Positions 6,243 to 16,063 are shown, numbered from the stretch's first letter. The stretch: 64,000 nt of DNA from Niallia taxi (GCF_004005475.1 NZ_RZTZ01000007.1:143737-207736), one strand, 5' to 3'. A program made the numbers and translations. The notes: generated by a model not told the origin, from the sequence alone.

Positions 6243-7100
6243 TTACTTTTTTTGTGAAAATTTTAAGACAGCGTTTCGTGAATTAACGATTTTTTCCATA
6301 CTATCTTCATAATACTTAGAAACATAGGCATAAAAGATAATGTCTACAGTTGTAAATTGTGCAAGGATAGAGCTAGTGGCAGCACTGCGGAATTGCGCTT
6401 CTGGTGCCCGAACGTACTGGAGCGACAATCCGACCTTCTGTGAAAGGCTATTTTGTCCAAATCGTGATAATCCAATTGTTTGGCAGCCAGCTTCTTTTGC
6501 AATATCAACTAAGCTTAAAACCTCAGATGTTTCTCCCGTGTTGGAAACACAGAAAAAGATACAGTTCTTTGCTACGCCAGAAAGAATGGAAGCATATATA
6601 TGTGCGTCTTGGATAGCAACAACAACTTTTCCAAGGCGAGACCATTTTTGCATAATATCATCGGCTACTAGAGAAGAGGCTCCTAATCCATACACATAAA
6701 TAACATCAGCATTTTTAATACTTTCAATGGTTCGATCAATGATTTCCTCATCTAACTCTATTGCTGTTTCCTTGATTACCTGTACGGAATTTGAAACAAT
6801 CTTCCCTTTTATAGATTGGATTGTTTCATTATGTTCTATATCGTAGAAGCCACTTTTTAAAGAATGTGATAATTGAGAGGATAAGGATAGCTTTAATTCT
6901 GAGTACCCTTCAACCCCAATAGAACGGCATAAACGTATAACAGCAGCACTACTTGCATTTGCTTGCGTCGCTAATTCGTGAACGGACATTCTAACAATAT
7001 GGTCTGCATTTTCTAATATGTATTGAGCAACTTTTCTTTCTGAATTAGGCAGTTCATCAATTACACTCTCAATTCTCACTAATATATTAACGGAAACCAT
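6243..7100 (-). CDS. RpiR/MurR-family regulator with SIS domain
   Basis: A 285-residue regulator. The N-terminal HTH_6 domain (residues ~1-75, with VHELATQANASSAAVIRLCR) is followed by a SIS sugar-phosphate-binding domain (residues ~120-255, with IYVYGLGASSLVA and FCVSNTGETSEVL). The start has GGAAGGAGGT 6 nt upstream. The remnant of a BadF-type amino-sugar kinase ends just upstream, so this was probably a MurR-like regulator of amino-sugar or cell-wall sugar recycling. The effector is inference. Confidence 0.88.
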   Translation of the reverse strand: MVSVNILVRIESVIDELPNSERKVAQYILENADHIVRMSVHELATQANASSAAVIRLCRSIGVEGYSELKLSLSSQLSHSLKSGFYDIEHNETIQSIKGKIVSNSVQVIKETAIELDEEIIDRTIESIKNADVIYVYGLGASSLVADDIMQKWSRLGKVVVAIQDAHIYASILSGVAKNCIFFCVSNTGETSEVLSLVDIAKEAGCQTIGLSRFGQNSLSQKVGLSLQYVRAPEAQFRSAATSSILAQFTTVDIIFYAYVSKYYEDSMEKIVNSRNAVLKFSQKK

Positions 7101-7115
7101 TATTCTACCTCCTTC

Positions 7116-7310
7116 CTAGTACTCCTTTAACTTCTTCAATGCTAAATAATAACCCCCTAATGTTGATGATACATCATCTGTAATGAATTTTGTTTTAGGA
7201 AGTTTTTCTTTTATTTTATCAATAAATACTGACTGGACAATAGGGATTTTTGTTAAAATACTGCCTTTTACTGCAATTTCAGCGGCCATCCTTTCACCTG
7301 CATAGCTTCT
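7116..7310 (-). pseudogene. C-terminal remnant of a BadF/BadG-type GlcNAc/MurNAc kinase
   Basis: The minus-strand frame ending at 7116 encodes about 57 residues from an ATG at 7287-7289. It includes IAVKGSILTKIPIVQSVF and DDVSSTLGGYYLALKKLK, which resemble the C terminus of BadF-family N-acetylglucosamine/MurNAc kinases. The N-terminal ATPase core is absent and an in-frame stop lies near 7310. Only the stump remains, directly upstream of the RpiR regulator gene, whose ribosome binding site follows its stop codon. Confidence 0.6.
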
Positions 7311-7417
7311 TCATTTCGGAAATATCTGTACAATTAAGATAAGACAATATATTTTTTGTCAGCCTGCTAGTTTCTAAATGCCTATCATTAAACTGCTACC
7401 GACCAACACACATAACA

Positions 7418-7441
7418 TAAAAAAACTGCAGTCACCTGCAG
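7418..7441 (-). terminator. Short terminator after the duplicated-domain membrane protein
   Basis: CTGCAG / CTGCAG stem with a GTGA loop, followed on the minus strand by a 7-nt T run. The stem is only 6 bp. Confidence 0.5.
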
Positions 7442-7469
7442 CCATAAAACAATTTTAAAATTACTTAAT

Positions 7470-8726
7470 TTAAACATCTATCCGTTGTGGAACAACTAGA
7501 TACCCCATCGCTTTCCCTGATTTAAGGATTTTAATCAGTTGTTCCTGAAGTGTGTCATTGCATGTTACCTGTATGATAACCTCGCTTTTTTTGGGGGAAA
7601 AGAGTTTTAATTGCCCTTTACTTATGGCTATTTCAATTAACAGACCCAATGTAAAACCGCCGATAAGTCCAAGCAAGCCCCAAATTATCGGCCCTAAGTA
7701 TAAAACAAATCCGTATATTGATCCTAAAACCATTCCTATTGTTCCTCCAAGCATTGCTCCGTCCAATAGACTTCTGCCATCAACGCTATGAAGGGAATCG
7801 AGGATATGAGTTGATGCCTTAAGATTTTCTAATGGCATTGCGACTATATTCTCCTTTGGCACCCCTATTTTTTCCATTTCGTGAATGACGATTTCTACAA
7901 ATGGCGAGTGTTCAAATGTAGCTATTATTTGGACTTTATTGTTCGCAACTGTTTTTTGCTGTGACAAGTTTTCATCCCTCACTCTTAAGTAACGAATTTG
8001 CTCAATATCGTAAAGTGTATTACTTTCAATTACGGCCGTATATGCCTGATAAATAGCAAAGGCGTACATGGAAGGCATAAATAGAAACCATTGCCAATCT
8101 ACCATTTCAGCTACTGCATTATAATCACCGAGGAAAGAATAAAGCCACATCCGAACAGCCTCTGCTTTATATGCGACATATATCCACCATGCTAAAACAA
8201 GTGTCCCCACAACAGTACTGCCAGCATATAATTGGCCAAGACCAGGAGATAATAGGGACCAGATAGCACCTATCCACGGGTTCTTTTTGTCGAGAATAAC
8301 CACATCAAAAAATGTTACTTCTGAGGGAGTTACCGGTGCATCTTCCACTTCTGCTAAAACATGACTTTTAGCGACCTCAACAGCACAGCGATAACTGTCC
8401 CAGATACTATATACATAAACTGCCATATAAAGTAAAAACCAGTCTTCATTTATTTGAATCTTGGCTTCTTCAAACCTGCCAAGCATTGATAAGGCAATAC
8501 CTTTATTTAAATTGGCTTGACTATTTACAACAAGCTCCCAAATAATCAGAATAAATCCATGTAGATATTTTCCTAAAAACATATGACCAAAACCTGGGAA
8601 TGCTGCAGACCACCATGCCGCAATCCAAGGGATTCGGGGATATGCCGAGTTTACTCCTAATGCTGAAATTAGGCCCTTTGTATAGCGAGGTTTTATATTA
8701 GCTGACTGGAACCTTTGATGTGGCAT
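7470..8726 (-). CDS. Membrane protein with duplicated TM domain, function unknown
   Basis: 418 residues. Two similar blocks are visible: IPWIAAWWSAAFPGFGHMFL near residue 33 and NPWIGAIWSLLSPGLGQLYA near residue 155. Each is followed by a hydrophobic helix and a W-x-x-Y-x-(A)-Y segment, indicating an internal duplication of a TM2-like unit. A long glycine-rich double helix (LDGAMLGGTIGMVLGSIYGF) lies near 320, and the C-terminal ~50 residues form a soluble strand-rich tail. The start has AGGAGAAGG upstream. It is a single-gene unit. I do not recognise a function. Confidence 0.75.
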   Translation of the reverse strand: MPHQRFQSANIKPRYTKGLISALGVNSAYPRIPWIAAWWSAAFPGFGHMFLGKYLHGFILIIWELVVNSQANLNKGIALSMLGRFEEAKIQINEDWFLLYMAVYVYSIWDSYRCAVEVAKSHVLAEVEDAPVTPSEVTFFDVVILDKKNPWIGAIWSLLSPGLGQLYAGSTVVGTLVLAWWIYVAYKAEAVRMWLYSFLGDYNAVAEMVDWQWFLFMPSMYAFAIYQAYTAVIESNTLYDIEQIRYLRVRDENLSQQKTVANNKVQIIATFEHSPFVEIVIHEMEKIGVPKENIVAMPLENLKASTHILDSLHSVDGRSLLDGAMLGGTIGMVLGSIYGFVLYLGPIIWGLLGLIGGFTLGLLIEIAISKGQLKLFSPKKSEVIIQVTCNDTLQEQLIKILKSGKAMGYLVVPQRIDV

Positions 8727-8921
8727 AAATTATCCTTCTCCTCTGGCTAACTCTCTACTTAATATTACCAACAATTGTCTGCATCATTCGGTTTACTTCT
8801 ACAACTGCTATATCCCCCGTTTTTAAGACTATTTTTCTTCCTTGAATTACAGTACGGTTACTATATCGTTACTTTTCTTCGTAAATCCTTTTTTTCGTGT
8901 TTTTATTGATATAATAGTGTT

Positions 8922-9000
8922 CTGATAAAATGGTTTAGCAATATAATAACCAACCCAAACAGGGAGCCTACTATGTTGTTGGTACATAGTAGGCTTTTTG
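8922..9000 (+). ncRNA. Candidate short RNA ending in a strong terminator
   Basis: An extended -10 (TGATATAAT, 8907-8915, no clear -35) is followed ~50-80 nt later by a 12-bp stem AGCCTACTATGT / ACATAGTAGGCT (8965-8995) and T5. No plus-strand gene precedes this terminator within this gap, which otherwise (8727-9073) looks empty. A short regulatory RNA or leftover terminator are both possible. Confidence 0.35.
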
Positions 9001-9073
9001 TCTGGCTATCTATATCAGTTCTGCTTTTCATAATCTTTAATATGTATAGTAATTACTAACAATAACCACCTTA

Positions 9074-9105
9074 AAAAGGAGCAAACCAGTCTGGTCTGCT
9101 CCTTT
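9074..9105 (-). terminator. Terminator of metE
   Basis: AAAGGAGCAGACCA / TGGTTTGCTCCTTT stem followed by T5 on the minus strand, 5 nt after the stop codon. Confidence 0.85.
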
Positions 9106-9109
9106 CACC

Positions 9110-11401
9110 TTATACAGTCTGTGACAGCTGCTCGCGTAGTTTCTGTGTTGCGGCCACCATGTTTTTCAACGATTTAACTGTTTCTTCCTCACGGCGTGTT
9201 TTCAGGCCACAGTCTGGGTTAACCCAAAATTGTTCCTTTGAAATAACTTCAAGACTATCATTAAGTATATTTTCCATTTCTGCTACACTCGGTACACGTG
9301 GACTGTGGATGTCATACACGCCTAAACCAATGCCAAGCTCATAGGAATTTTGTTTAAGTGAATGAATTAATTCACCATGGCTTCTTGATGTTTCAATTGA
9401 TATAACATCAGCATCTAGTGCTCGAATTGTATCAATAAAATCATTAAATTCACAATAGCACATATGAGTATGCACCTGCGTTTCATTTTGCACACTTGAT
9501 GTCGCTAGCTTAAACGCGTTAACGGCCCAGCGCAAATATTCATTCCATTTTTCTTTTCGCAATGGCAGCCCTTCACGCAGTGCCGGCTCATCTACTTGAA
9601 TAATGGCGATACCTGCATCTTCTAATGCTTGAATCTCTTCTCTTAAAGCTAATGCTAACTGATTTGCAACTTGTTCTCTGGAAATATCATCACGGACGAA
9701 AGACCAATTTAAGATTGTGATAGGACCTGTCAGCATTCCTTTCACATATTTTTCCGTTAATTCTTGGGCCTCTACTATTTCCTTCACTGTCATCGGAGAT
9801 GTCCATTCTACATCTCCATAAATAATTGGTGGTTTTACACAGCGTGAACCGTAGGAAACAACCCAAGCGAATTTAGTAAATGCGATTCCACTTAGCTTTT
9901 CGCCAAAATATTCTACCATATCTGTACGCTCAAACTCACCAGTTACTAACACATCCAAGCCTATATCCTCTTGAATTTCAATCCAGCGAGCTGTTTCGTT
10001 TTTTACAAATTCTGCATAAGCAGCATCTGTAATTTCCTTTTTACGCCAAGCAGTTCGTGTCCGCTTCACTTGGTCGGATTGAGGAAAACTTCCGATTGTT
10101 GTTGTTGGGAAGTCAGGTAAATTCAATGCTGTTTGCTGAAGTGACTGGCGCTCCTTAAATGATAGCGGGCGTGAGAAATGTGCTGCCTTCACTGTAGCTT
10201 CAAGCTGCTTTACATTCGTATTATTTCTCGTTTTATGCTGTGCTAGTGCTTCAATTGCTTGTTTGCTTTTCTTGAGGCTATTTTTATTAGACGTTCCTGC
10301 ACCAACACAATAAGCTGTTACTTGTGTCAGCTCCTCTATCTTTTCATCAGCAAATGACAGCGCAGCATTTAATGTTACATCAAGCTCTTTTTCCGATTTC
10401 GTTGTAACAGGTACATGCTGCAGACTGCATGATGACTGAATCCAAGCCTCCTTAACACCACTTAATAGTAGTAATGATTGTGTTGCCGCAGCTTTTTCTA
10501 CTAAATCAGCCTTCCATATATCTCTTCCATTTATTAGACCTATTCCTAATACTTTATCCTGTGGGAAGCCGTATTTGCGAATAGAAAGGATGTTTTCCTC
10601 TGCCCCATGGACAAAATCAAGGCCAAATCCAGCAACAGGGAGCTGTGTTAGTTCTTTGTATGCTGATAGTGCTTCGAAGTATGTTTGCAGCATCAATTTT
10701 GCTTTAGGTAATTCTGATGCCAAGTATGTGTAAGCTTCCTGTACAAGTTTTATTTCTTCCTCATTTAGAGACAGGCATAATGCAGGCTCTTCTACTTGAA
10801 TCCATTCAGCTCCAGCTTCAAGCAGCTCTTGAAAAACCTGTACATACAGAGGCAATAATTTAACTAAAAACGAATTTTTTGATTTACCATCATACCCTTT
10901 TGCTAATTGTACAAAAGTAAATGGACCGATAATAGTCGGCTTAGCAATAACACCTAATTCTTCCTTTGCTTCAATGAAATAATCTAATATATAGTTTTTT
11001 GTTAGCTGTGGCTGCTTGCCTTCATACTCAGGTACAATATAGTGATAGTTTGTGTTAAACCACTTAGTCATTTCACATGCCACTGCTTCATTACCGCCAC
11101 GAGCCATTGTATAGTATGTTGCTAAGTCTACTTCATCTCCTGTCCAATTATAGCGGTTTGGGACCAATCCAAACATTGCCGCAACATCAAGCATACGATC
11201 ATAAAAGGTAAAATCCCCGACAGTCAGTAAATCCAGACCAAGAGCTTGCTGGTGCTTTAAGTTATTCAAACGGATTGATTTCATCTCTGCCGTAAATTGT
11301 TCCTCAGCTATTTTCTTATTCCAAAAGGATTCCACACAACGTTTCCATTCACGATTTTCACCAATATATGGATAGCCAATCACTGTACTAACTAAATTCA
11401 T
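9110..11401 (-). CDS. metE: Cobalamin-independent methionine synthase MetE
   Basis: 763 residues, full family length. MetE transfers a methyl group from 5-methyltetrahydropteroyl-triglutamate to homocysteine, the last step of methionine synthesis, in the cytoplasm. The N-terminal half is the diverged barrel (VIGYPYIGENREWKR). The C-terminal barrel holds the zinc site HTHMCYCEFND and NPDCGLKTR, plus the TTTIGSFPQS segment. ATG follows GGAGG. It lies 90 nt downstream of yitJ on the same strand, giving a two-gene methyl-supply unit. No riboswitch was seen in the gap. Confidence 0.97.
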   Translation of the reverse strand: MNLVSTVIGYPYIGENREWKRCVESFWNKKIAEEQFTAEMKSIRLNNLKHQQALGLDLLTVGDFTFYDRMLDVAAMFGLVPNRYNWTGDEVDLATYYTMARGGNEAVACEMTKWFNTNYHYIVPEYEGKQPQLTKNYILDYFIEAKEELGVIAKPTIIGPFTFVQLAKGYDGKSKNSFLVKLLPLYVQVFQELLEAGAEWIQVEEPALCLSLNEEEIKLVQEAYTYLASELPKAKLMLQTYFEALSAYKELTQLPVAGFGLDFVHGAEENILSIRKYGFPQDKVLGIGLINGRDIWKADLVEKAAATQSLLLLSGVKEAWIQSSCSLQHVPVTTKSEKELDVTLNAALSFADEKIEELTQVTAYCVGAGTSNKNSLKKSKQAIEALAQHKTRNNTNVKQLEATVKAAHFSRPLSFKERQSLQQTALNLPDFPTTTIGSFPQSDQVKRTRTAWRKKEITDAAYAEFVKNETARWIEIQEDIGLDVLVTGEFERTDMVEYFGEKLSGIAFTKFAWVVSYGSRCVKPPIIYGDVEWTSPMTVKEIVEAQELTEKYVKGMLTGPITILNWSFVRDDISREQVANQLALALREEIQALEDAGIAIIQVDEPALREGLPLRKEKWNEYLRWAVNAFKLATSSVQNETQVHTHMCYCEFNDFIDTIRALDADVISIETSRSHGELIHSLKQNSYELGIGLGVYDIHSPRVPSVAEMENILNDSLEVISKEQFWVNPDCGLKTRREEETVKSLKNMVAATQKLREQLSQTV

Positions 11402-11491
11402 TATTTGTTCCTCCTTAAAATATTTAAAGTTTTCCTATACTTTTAGTCGGTATTAATGTGCTATTATTTCCTCTACATGCTTTGCTCCTTC

Positions 11492-13345
11492 TTATTGCTC
11501 GTTTGCTGTTAGTTCCACAACACGTTTATTATCCACTTCTCTAATATATTTTGACAGCTCCTCTGTCAGCTCAAACCGCAGAAAAGGTGTTATTAAATAT
11601 ATCCCTTTAAACCTCTCTGCTGCTGCGTCTACTAACTCTTTAGCAATCGCAATACCTTCTGCTCTAGCCTTTATTGGATCATTACCTGCCGAAGCCATTG
11701 CCTTTCTGACAGTATCAGGAAGCTTGATTCCAGGAACCTCATTATGAATAAATTCGGCATTTCGTGTGCTTGTTAGTGGCATTATTCCCATAAATATCGG
11801 TGTGTCGAGATGCTTTGTTGCTTCATATACGTCTTCTATTTGGCTGGTTGAAAAAACTGGCTGTGTCAAAAATGACTGTGCGCCACAAGCAATTTTCTTT
11901 TCCATCCGCTCTACCGCTTTGTGCAAATGGCGAATATTAGGATTGAAGGCAGCTGCAATCTTAAAATTTGTTCGCTTACCAAGACTTTTTCCTGAGTAGG
12001 ATAGCCCTTCATTAAATTGCTTCACAAGGCTGATTAAATCGAATGAAGAAAGATCATAAACGCTTGTCGCACCTGGAAAATCACCGATCTTAGAAGGGTC
12101 TCCAGTCACGACTAACACCTCATTTAAGCCAAGTGTCTGCAAGCCCATTAAGTGAGACTGCAGGCCAATCATATTTCGGTCACGACAGGTGATATGCATC
12201 AGTGGCTCTGAGCCAATTTCCTTTTTTAAAATCGTTCCAAGAGCAACATTGCTAATTCTTGGGCTTGCTAAGGAGTTATCAGCAAGTGTGATAGAGTCTA
12301 CTCCTGCCTTATGCAGTGCTTTTGCCCCTTTCATAAACTCCTTAATGCCCAATTTTTTGGGCGGATCTAATTCAACTAAAATGGTTCGTTCCAATTTAGC
12401 CTTTTCATAAAGGCCCTTTTTCGTTTCCTTTACTGCTACTTCTATCACTTCAACCTTGCGTTTGATTATTTTCTTTTCCTTTATTGGAGCTATATTGCCA
12501 AGTGCCTTCTTAACTGCAGCGATATGGTTTGGTGTTGTGCCACAACAGCCTCCGATTATACGTGCTCCTTGATTACGCAAATTAACTGCGCTATATCCAA
12601 AATAATCAGGAACAGCTTCATATACGAAGCGCCCGTCAACATATTCTGGAAGACTGCTCGCATTTGGATAAACAGACAGGAACGCTTTCTTTGGCAGCGG
12701 AACCTCTTCAAGTGAGCGTATCATATGGTGTGGACCTAAATGACAATTCACACCAACCGCATCTGCACCTAACGCTTCTAGCCTGAGTAAGGCTTCATTT
12801 AAATGAATACCTTCCTGCAAATAACTCGTTTCATGTAAGGAAACATTTGCAATTATCGGCAAATCTGTTTCATTTCTGGCAATCTTTAATACCATTTCTA
12901 GTTCTTCTAAATCATAATAGGTTTCTAATATCAACCCATCAGGATTTTCAATAAGCTGGCTGTATAATTGCTCGCGAAAGCATCTTTTAATCTCATCCAA
13001 ATCGAGATCAGATTTCCGAAAGCTTCTAGAAGCACCAATCGTTCCGAAGACGAAGGCTTTCCCGTTTGCTGCTTTTCTGGCAATAGCAATGCCTTTTCTA
13101 TTAATAGTGCTAACCTCTTCCTCCAAACCATATCGCTTAAGTTTATAATAGTTTGCCCCATACGTATTGGATTGGAGAATATCAGCACCAGCCTCTAAAT
13201 ACGCTGAATGGATTGTTTCGATTCTGTCTGGGTGGGTAATATTCAACTCTTCATAACAATTATCAATTCCATTTGAATAGAGAAGAGTTCCCATCGCCCC
13301 ATCACCGATTAAAATGCGCTTTTGCAATTCATCTCTGAAATTCAT
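11492..13345 (-). CDS. yitJ: Bifunctional homocysteine S-methyltransferase / methylenetetrahydrofolate reductase YitJ
   Basis: About 617 residues in two domains. Residues ~1-300 are a homocysteine S-methyltransferase with zinc-ligand motifs [11 protein letters not shown] and [12 protein letters not shown]. Residues ~325-600 are a MetF-like flavin reductase ([26 protein letters not shown]). It reduces methylene-THF to methyl-THF and can methylate homocysteine, feeding MetE downstream. Two adjacent ATGs follow GGAGGGG; the second (13345) has better spacing. The B. subtilis orthologue is the type S-box gene, but no SAM aptamer is visible in the ~450 nt upstream here. Confidence 0.95.
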   Translation of the reverse strand: MNFRDELQKRILIGDGAMGTLLYSNGIDNCYEELNITHPDRIETIHSAYLEAGADILQSNTYGANYYKLKRYGLEEEVSTINRKGIAIARKAANGKAFVFGTIGASRSFRKSDLDLDEIKRCFREQLYSQLIENPDGLILETYYDLEELEMVLKIARNETDLPIIANVSLHETSYLQEGIHLNEALLRLEALGADAVGVNCHLGPHHMIRSLEEVPLPKKAFLSVYPNASSLPEYVDGRFVYEAVPDYFGYSAVNLRNQGARIIGGCCGTTPNHIAAVKKALGNIAPIKEKKIIKRKVEVIEVAVKETKKGLYEKAKLERTILVELDPPKKLGIKEFMKGAKALHKAGVDSITLADNSLASPRISNVALGTILKKEIGSEPLMHITCRDRNMIGLQSHLMGLQTLGLNEVLVVTGDPSKIGDFPGATSVYDLSSFDLISLVKQFNEGLSYSGKSLGKRTNFKIAAAFNPNIRHLHKAVERMEKKIACGAQSFLTQPVFSTSQIEDVYEATKHLDTPIFMGIMPLTSTRNAEFIHNEVPGIKLPDTVRKAMASAGNDPIKARAEGIAIAKELVDAAAERFKGIYLITPFLRFELTEELSKYIREVDNKRVVELTANEQ

Positions 13346-13545
13346 CATTTCCCCTCCTTCAAGAGCCTTACTTTCATTGTTTTAAGAACAGGAAGTTAAA
13401 TGGCAGTAAAAGCAGGACTGCAGCTAGCATTGGGTCATTTCTATACTCCCAATATTAAAAATACTAATTTATATATATCTAAACTGCCTCCTTTTTTTCT
13501 TATCTCTTACTTTGTTTGTAGCTTATCATGTTTAAAGTGCTATAG

Positions 13546-13633
13546 TGTAACGGATAAAAGTAATCAGTGGTTATAAAGAACAGTTGTAACGGATAAAAGT
13601 AATTAGTGGCTATATAGAACAGTTATAGCCACT
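13546..13633 (-). repeat. Two 39-bp tandem repeats with nested hairpins upstream of yitJ
   Basis: TGTAACGGATAAAAGTAAT starts at 13546 and 13585 (period 39), with five or fewer differences per copy. The second copy runs into a perfect 10-bp stem AGTGGCTATA / TATAGCCACT (13605-13633). The first can form a related stem using G-U pairs. Downstream, toward yitJ, GTTACA and TGATAA are 17 bp apart as a possible promoter, so the repeats may be activator sites. Confidence 0.7.
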
Positions 13634-13729
13634 GTGAGGAAATCATTAATAAAATATGTACAGCAGCAAAAGGCATAAACTAAATAGGCATGTTTCCTGT
13701 ATATCGGATTCATGCCTTGGTGACTATAT

Positions 13730-13800
13730 TTATATCTTAAACTGAGAAATTAGTTCCTTCAGCTTTTGTGACATGCTTTGTAAATTAAGAGGACTACCAA
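13730..13800 (-). pseudogene. Remnant of a chemoreceptor C terminus
   Basis: A minus-strand frame ends LQSMSQKLKELISQFKI then stop (13730-13732). This looks like the last residues of a methyl-accepting chemotaxis protein, whose C termini commonly end in SQFKI/KKFKL. Nothing else of such a gene is present. Very short, so tentative. Confidence 0.35.
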
Positions 13801-13813
13801 AAAAGGCAGTCCT
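13790..13813 (-). terminator. Weak terminator after the broken hydrolase
   Basis: AGGACT(A/G)CC / GGCAGTCCT stem with an A/T loop, 13 nt after the stop. The T-tract is poor. Confidence 0.4.
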
Positions 13814-13826
13814 ACGCAATCTAACT

Positions 13827-14786
13827 TTATCCGCTTTTGATACGCTCCTGAATAAAAGTAATCGTATCTTCCGCTATTCTTTTTTGCTGTAACACTATGC
13901 CAGAATGACCACAATTATATAACTTTCTTGGCGGTTTCCCCCATGACTGCCATAAATAATCGGCATCTTCCAATGAGATATACTGATCATATTTACCAGA
14001 AATCAACAGAATATTATCCTTCTTTATCTTAGGAAGTACAAGACTTGGATCAGTTATTTCCCAGTGTTTTAATAAAGCTTTATAATCTATCCCGTTCTGC
14101 AATAAATCCTCTTTAATATACCTTCCAGGAATAGTGTTCCAAATGGAATAGGCTAGCCTATTTGCATAAAACACAGAAACAACTGCATTAAGTTCTGATT
14201 CTAATGTTGCGATTAAATTTGTAATCCACCCACCTAAACTTACCCCAACTAAAATAATCGGCCCATCATTATTTAGTTTGATTGAATGGATTAATGTCCT
14301 TAAATCAATGATTGATTGTCTAGCCGCCGCAACTGTTCGATCGATATTTGCACTTATCATTTATTCACCATTATAAAGGGAGTGTGGCGGAGTACGTTCC
14401 ATATGATATGCCAGTGGAAAGTAATACATATTCCAACCTAACTGAGACATGCGGCTATGATACATACTTTTTAACTTACTGTATGAGTTCATTCTCCAGC
14501 CATGAACAAAGATAACATTCGGATTAGCTGCCCCCTCGGCATGCAAGTATACCTCGCCACTTACTAAATCATTTATAGGAAATTCCGATGTAACGATTGA
14601 CTTAAAGCGATAAATGTCTTTGTCATAATCAATATTCACCTGTACATCCTTTGTATTTACCTGATAAAAATCCTCTCTCTGTATAGGTTCCATTATCTCT
14701 TTCGGCTCAGAAAACTGCGATATTTTGCTTTTCTTTTTATGTAACTGATATAAAGCATAGTGGTCAATGAACTTAGAAAAAAGCAC
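13827..14786 (-). pseudogene. Alpha/beta hydrolase interrupted by one in-frame TAA
   Basis: Two halves lie in the same frame, separated only by a TAA at 14361-14363. The upstream half carries the oxyanion motif FVHGWRMNSYSKLK. The downstream half begins ATGATAAGTGC and carries the nucleophile elbow GVSLGGW, the acid loop SGKYDQYISLEDA and the catalytic NCGHSG. Joined, they give a normal-length hydrolase of about 320 residues. The stop follows ...SLYNGE, a place where relatives plausibly read GEY, so a Tyr codon (TAT/TAC) to TAA change would explain it. GTG at 14786 has AAAAGGGG 8 nt upstream. The downstream half has no ribosome binding site of its own, so a functional split is unlikely. Confidence 0.75.
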
Positions 14787-14971
14787 TTTACATTCCCCTT
14801 TTAAATACATTTTGCAAGCAATACTATTTAGCTCCCTGCATTCCTACCAGTCAGTCACCATCCTGCCTAGATAAAACTTCTTTTTTTTACGAAATCATGA
14901 TATTGTTAAATTTTATTAGGAGTCTTTTCTCCTAGACTTTAATCCTCTGCATAAAATATTGGGGTGAAAAA

Positions 14972-15793
14972 ATGAATGATATTTCGAAGCTGCTTGAAAA
15001 GTTTCCTATTAAAATCACTGTAGCAGCATTGCTTATTATACTAATTGTTTATTTAATCCGTAAATTTATCAAGATTTTCTTTGATAAAACAAGCTTTTTA
15101 GATGAAAACCGTGAAGAGACCATTATCCATTTCACCAATCAGGCGACAAAGGTAATAGGAGTAGTCTTTTTCCTCCTTTATTTACTTAGCCATTTCTTTA
15201 ATCTTGAAAAGCTTGTTACTGGCTCCGTTGTTGTGGCAGGTGCCTTGGCTGTTATTCTTCAGCATATTATCAGGGATTATATAATGGGGCTAACATACCT
15301 GTTTGAACGCCAAATTAATTACGGCGATTATATTATTATTAATGGAGAGCGGCAGGGGAAAATTGAAGAAATCAGCATGCGCCATCTCAAAATCCGCCAA
15401 TACGATGGCTACCTGTATACTGTTTCCTACAGCAATATAACAGAGCTTCAGAATGGGACAAGAGGCAGACGCAGGGTAAATGAAAGCCTTATCCTCAATT
15501 ACAGACAAAATCCAGATACTGCCTTTAAAGTAATGGAGGAAGTAGCTCGGATTTGTAATGAAAAATATGGTGAATATTTATTAAAGGATGAAAACGGTGT
15601 TTCCGTTGAAAGATTTCAATTTAACCAGATAACGGAGCTAAATGTGGATTTCATGGGCCATAAATATTCTATATCAGGTCTTGTGAAGGAAGCTGATTAT
15701 GTGGAAGCAAGTAAAAAGTTGCGGTATGAGCTCGCACTTGCTGCCTACAATAGCGATTTAATAATGGCAGAGAGCACAAGCACCAGCCATTAA
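14972..15793 (+). CDS. MscS-type small mechanosensitive channel
   Basis: 273 residues with a short N-terminal membrane region (two to three helices, residues ~12-100). The pore-lining helix is GSVVVAGALAVILQHIIRDY. The beta domain follows (FERQINYGDYIIINGERQGKIEEISMRHLKIR), then an alpha/beta C-terminal domain, the MscS architecture of the minimal class. It would release solutes on hypo-osmotic shock. ATG has GGGGTG upstream. It forms a single-gene unit with its own terminator. Confidence 0.92.
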   Translation: MNDISKLLEKFPIKITVAALLIILIVYLIRKFIKIFFDKTSFLDENREETIIHFTNQATKVIGVVFFLLYLLSHFFNLEKLVTGSVVVAGALAVILQHIIRDYIMGLTYLFERQINYGDYIIINGERQGKIEEISMRHLKIRQYDGYLYTVSYSNITELQNGTRGRRRVNESLILNYRQNPDTAFKVMEEVARICNEKYGEYLLKDENGVSVERFQFNQITELNVDFMGHKYSISGLVKEADYVEASKKLRYELALAAYNSDLIMAESTSTSH

Positions 15794-15803
15794 TGTAGAA
15801 AAG

Positions 15804-15830
15804 AGCAAGGGTCATATACCTTGCTTTTTT
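15804..15830 (+). terminator. Terminator after the MscS gene
   Basis: AGCAAGG / CCTTGCT stem followed by TTTTTT. Confidence 0.8.
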
Positions 15831-15928
15831 GTTATTTATTTATTATTCATCCTCCAAAAAACGGTAAACACCTTTCTCTTTTTTTGGTCAATACCACCTT
15901 TTTTCCTTATTAGTTAAAATAAATTATT

Positions 15929-15957
15929 TTGACATAAGAAAAAAAATCGTGTAATGT
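15929..15957 (+). promoter_or_regulatory. Possible promoter of the NhaC gene
   Basis: TTGACA (15929-15934) is followed after 17 bp by a weak TAATGT -10. The leader also holds the palindrome AACGCTTAAAAGCGTT near 15973-15990. Confidence 0.45.
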
Positions 15958-16063
15958 AATGCATGTTCGCTTTAACGCTTAAAAGCGTTTGTTTAAAAAA
16001 GAGTGGCGATTTAAACAATCTCTTTTAAGTAAGAACGAAGTATTTAAGAGTTTTGGAGGAAAA

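Noticed and set aside
13540..13640. Tandem repeats and a GCCACTG motif that might suggest a CRISPR or cobalamin riboswitch
   Set aside because: Only two repeats without spacers of CRISPR type; the rest of the B12 box and core are absent.
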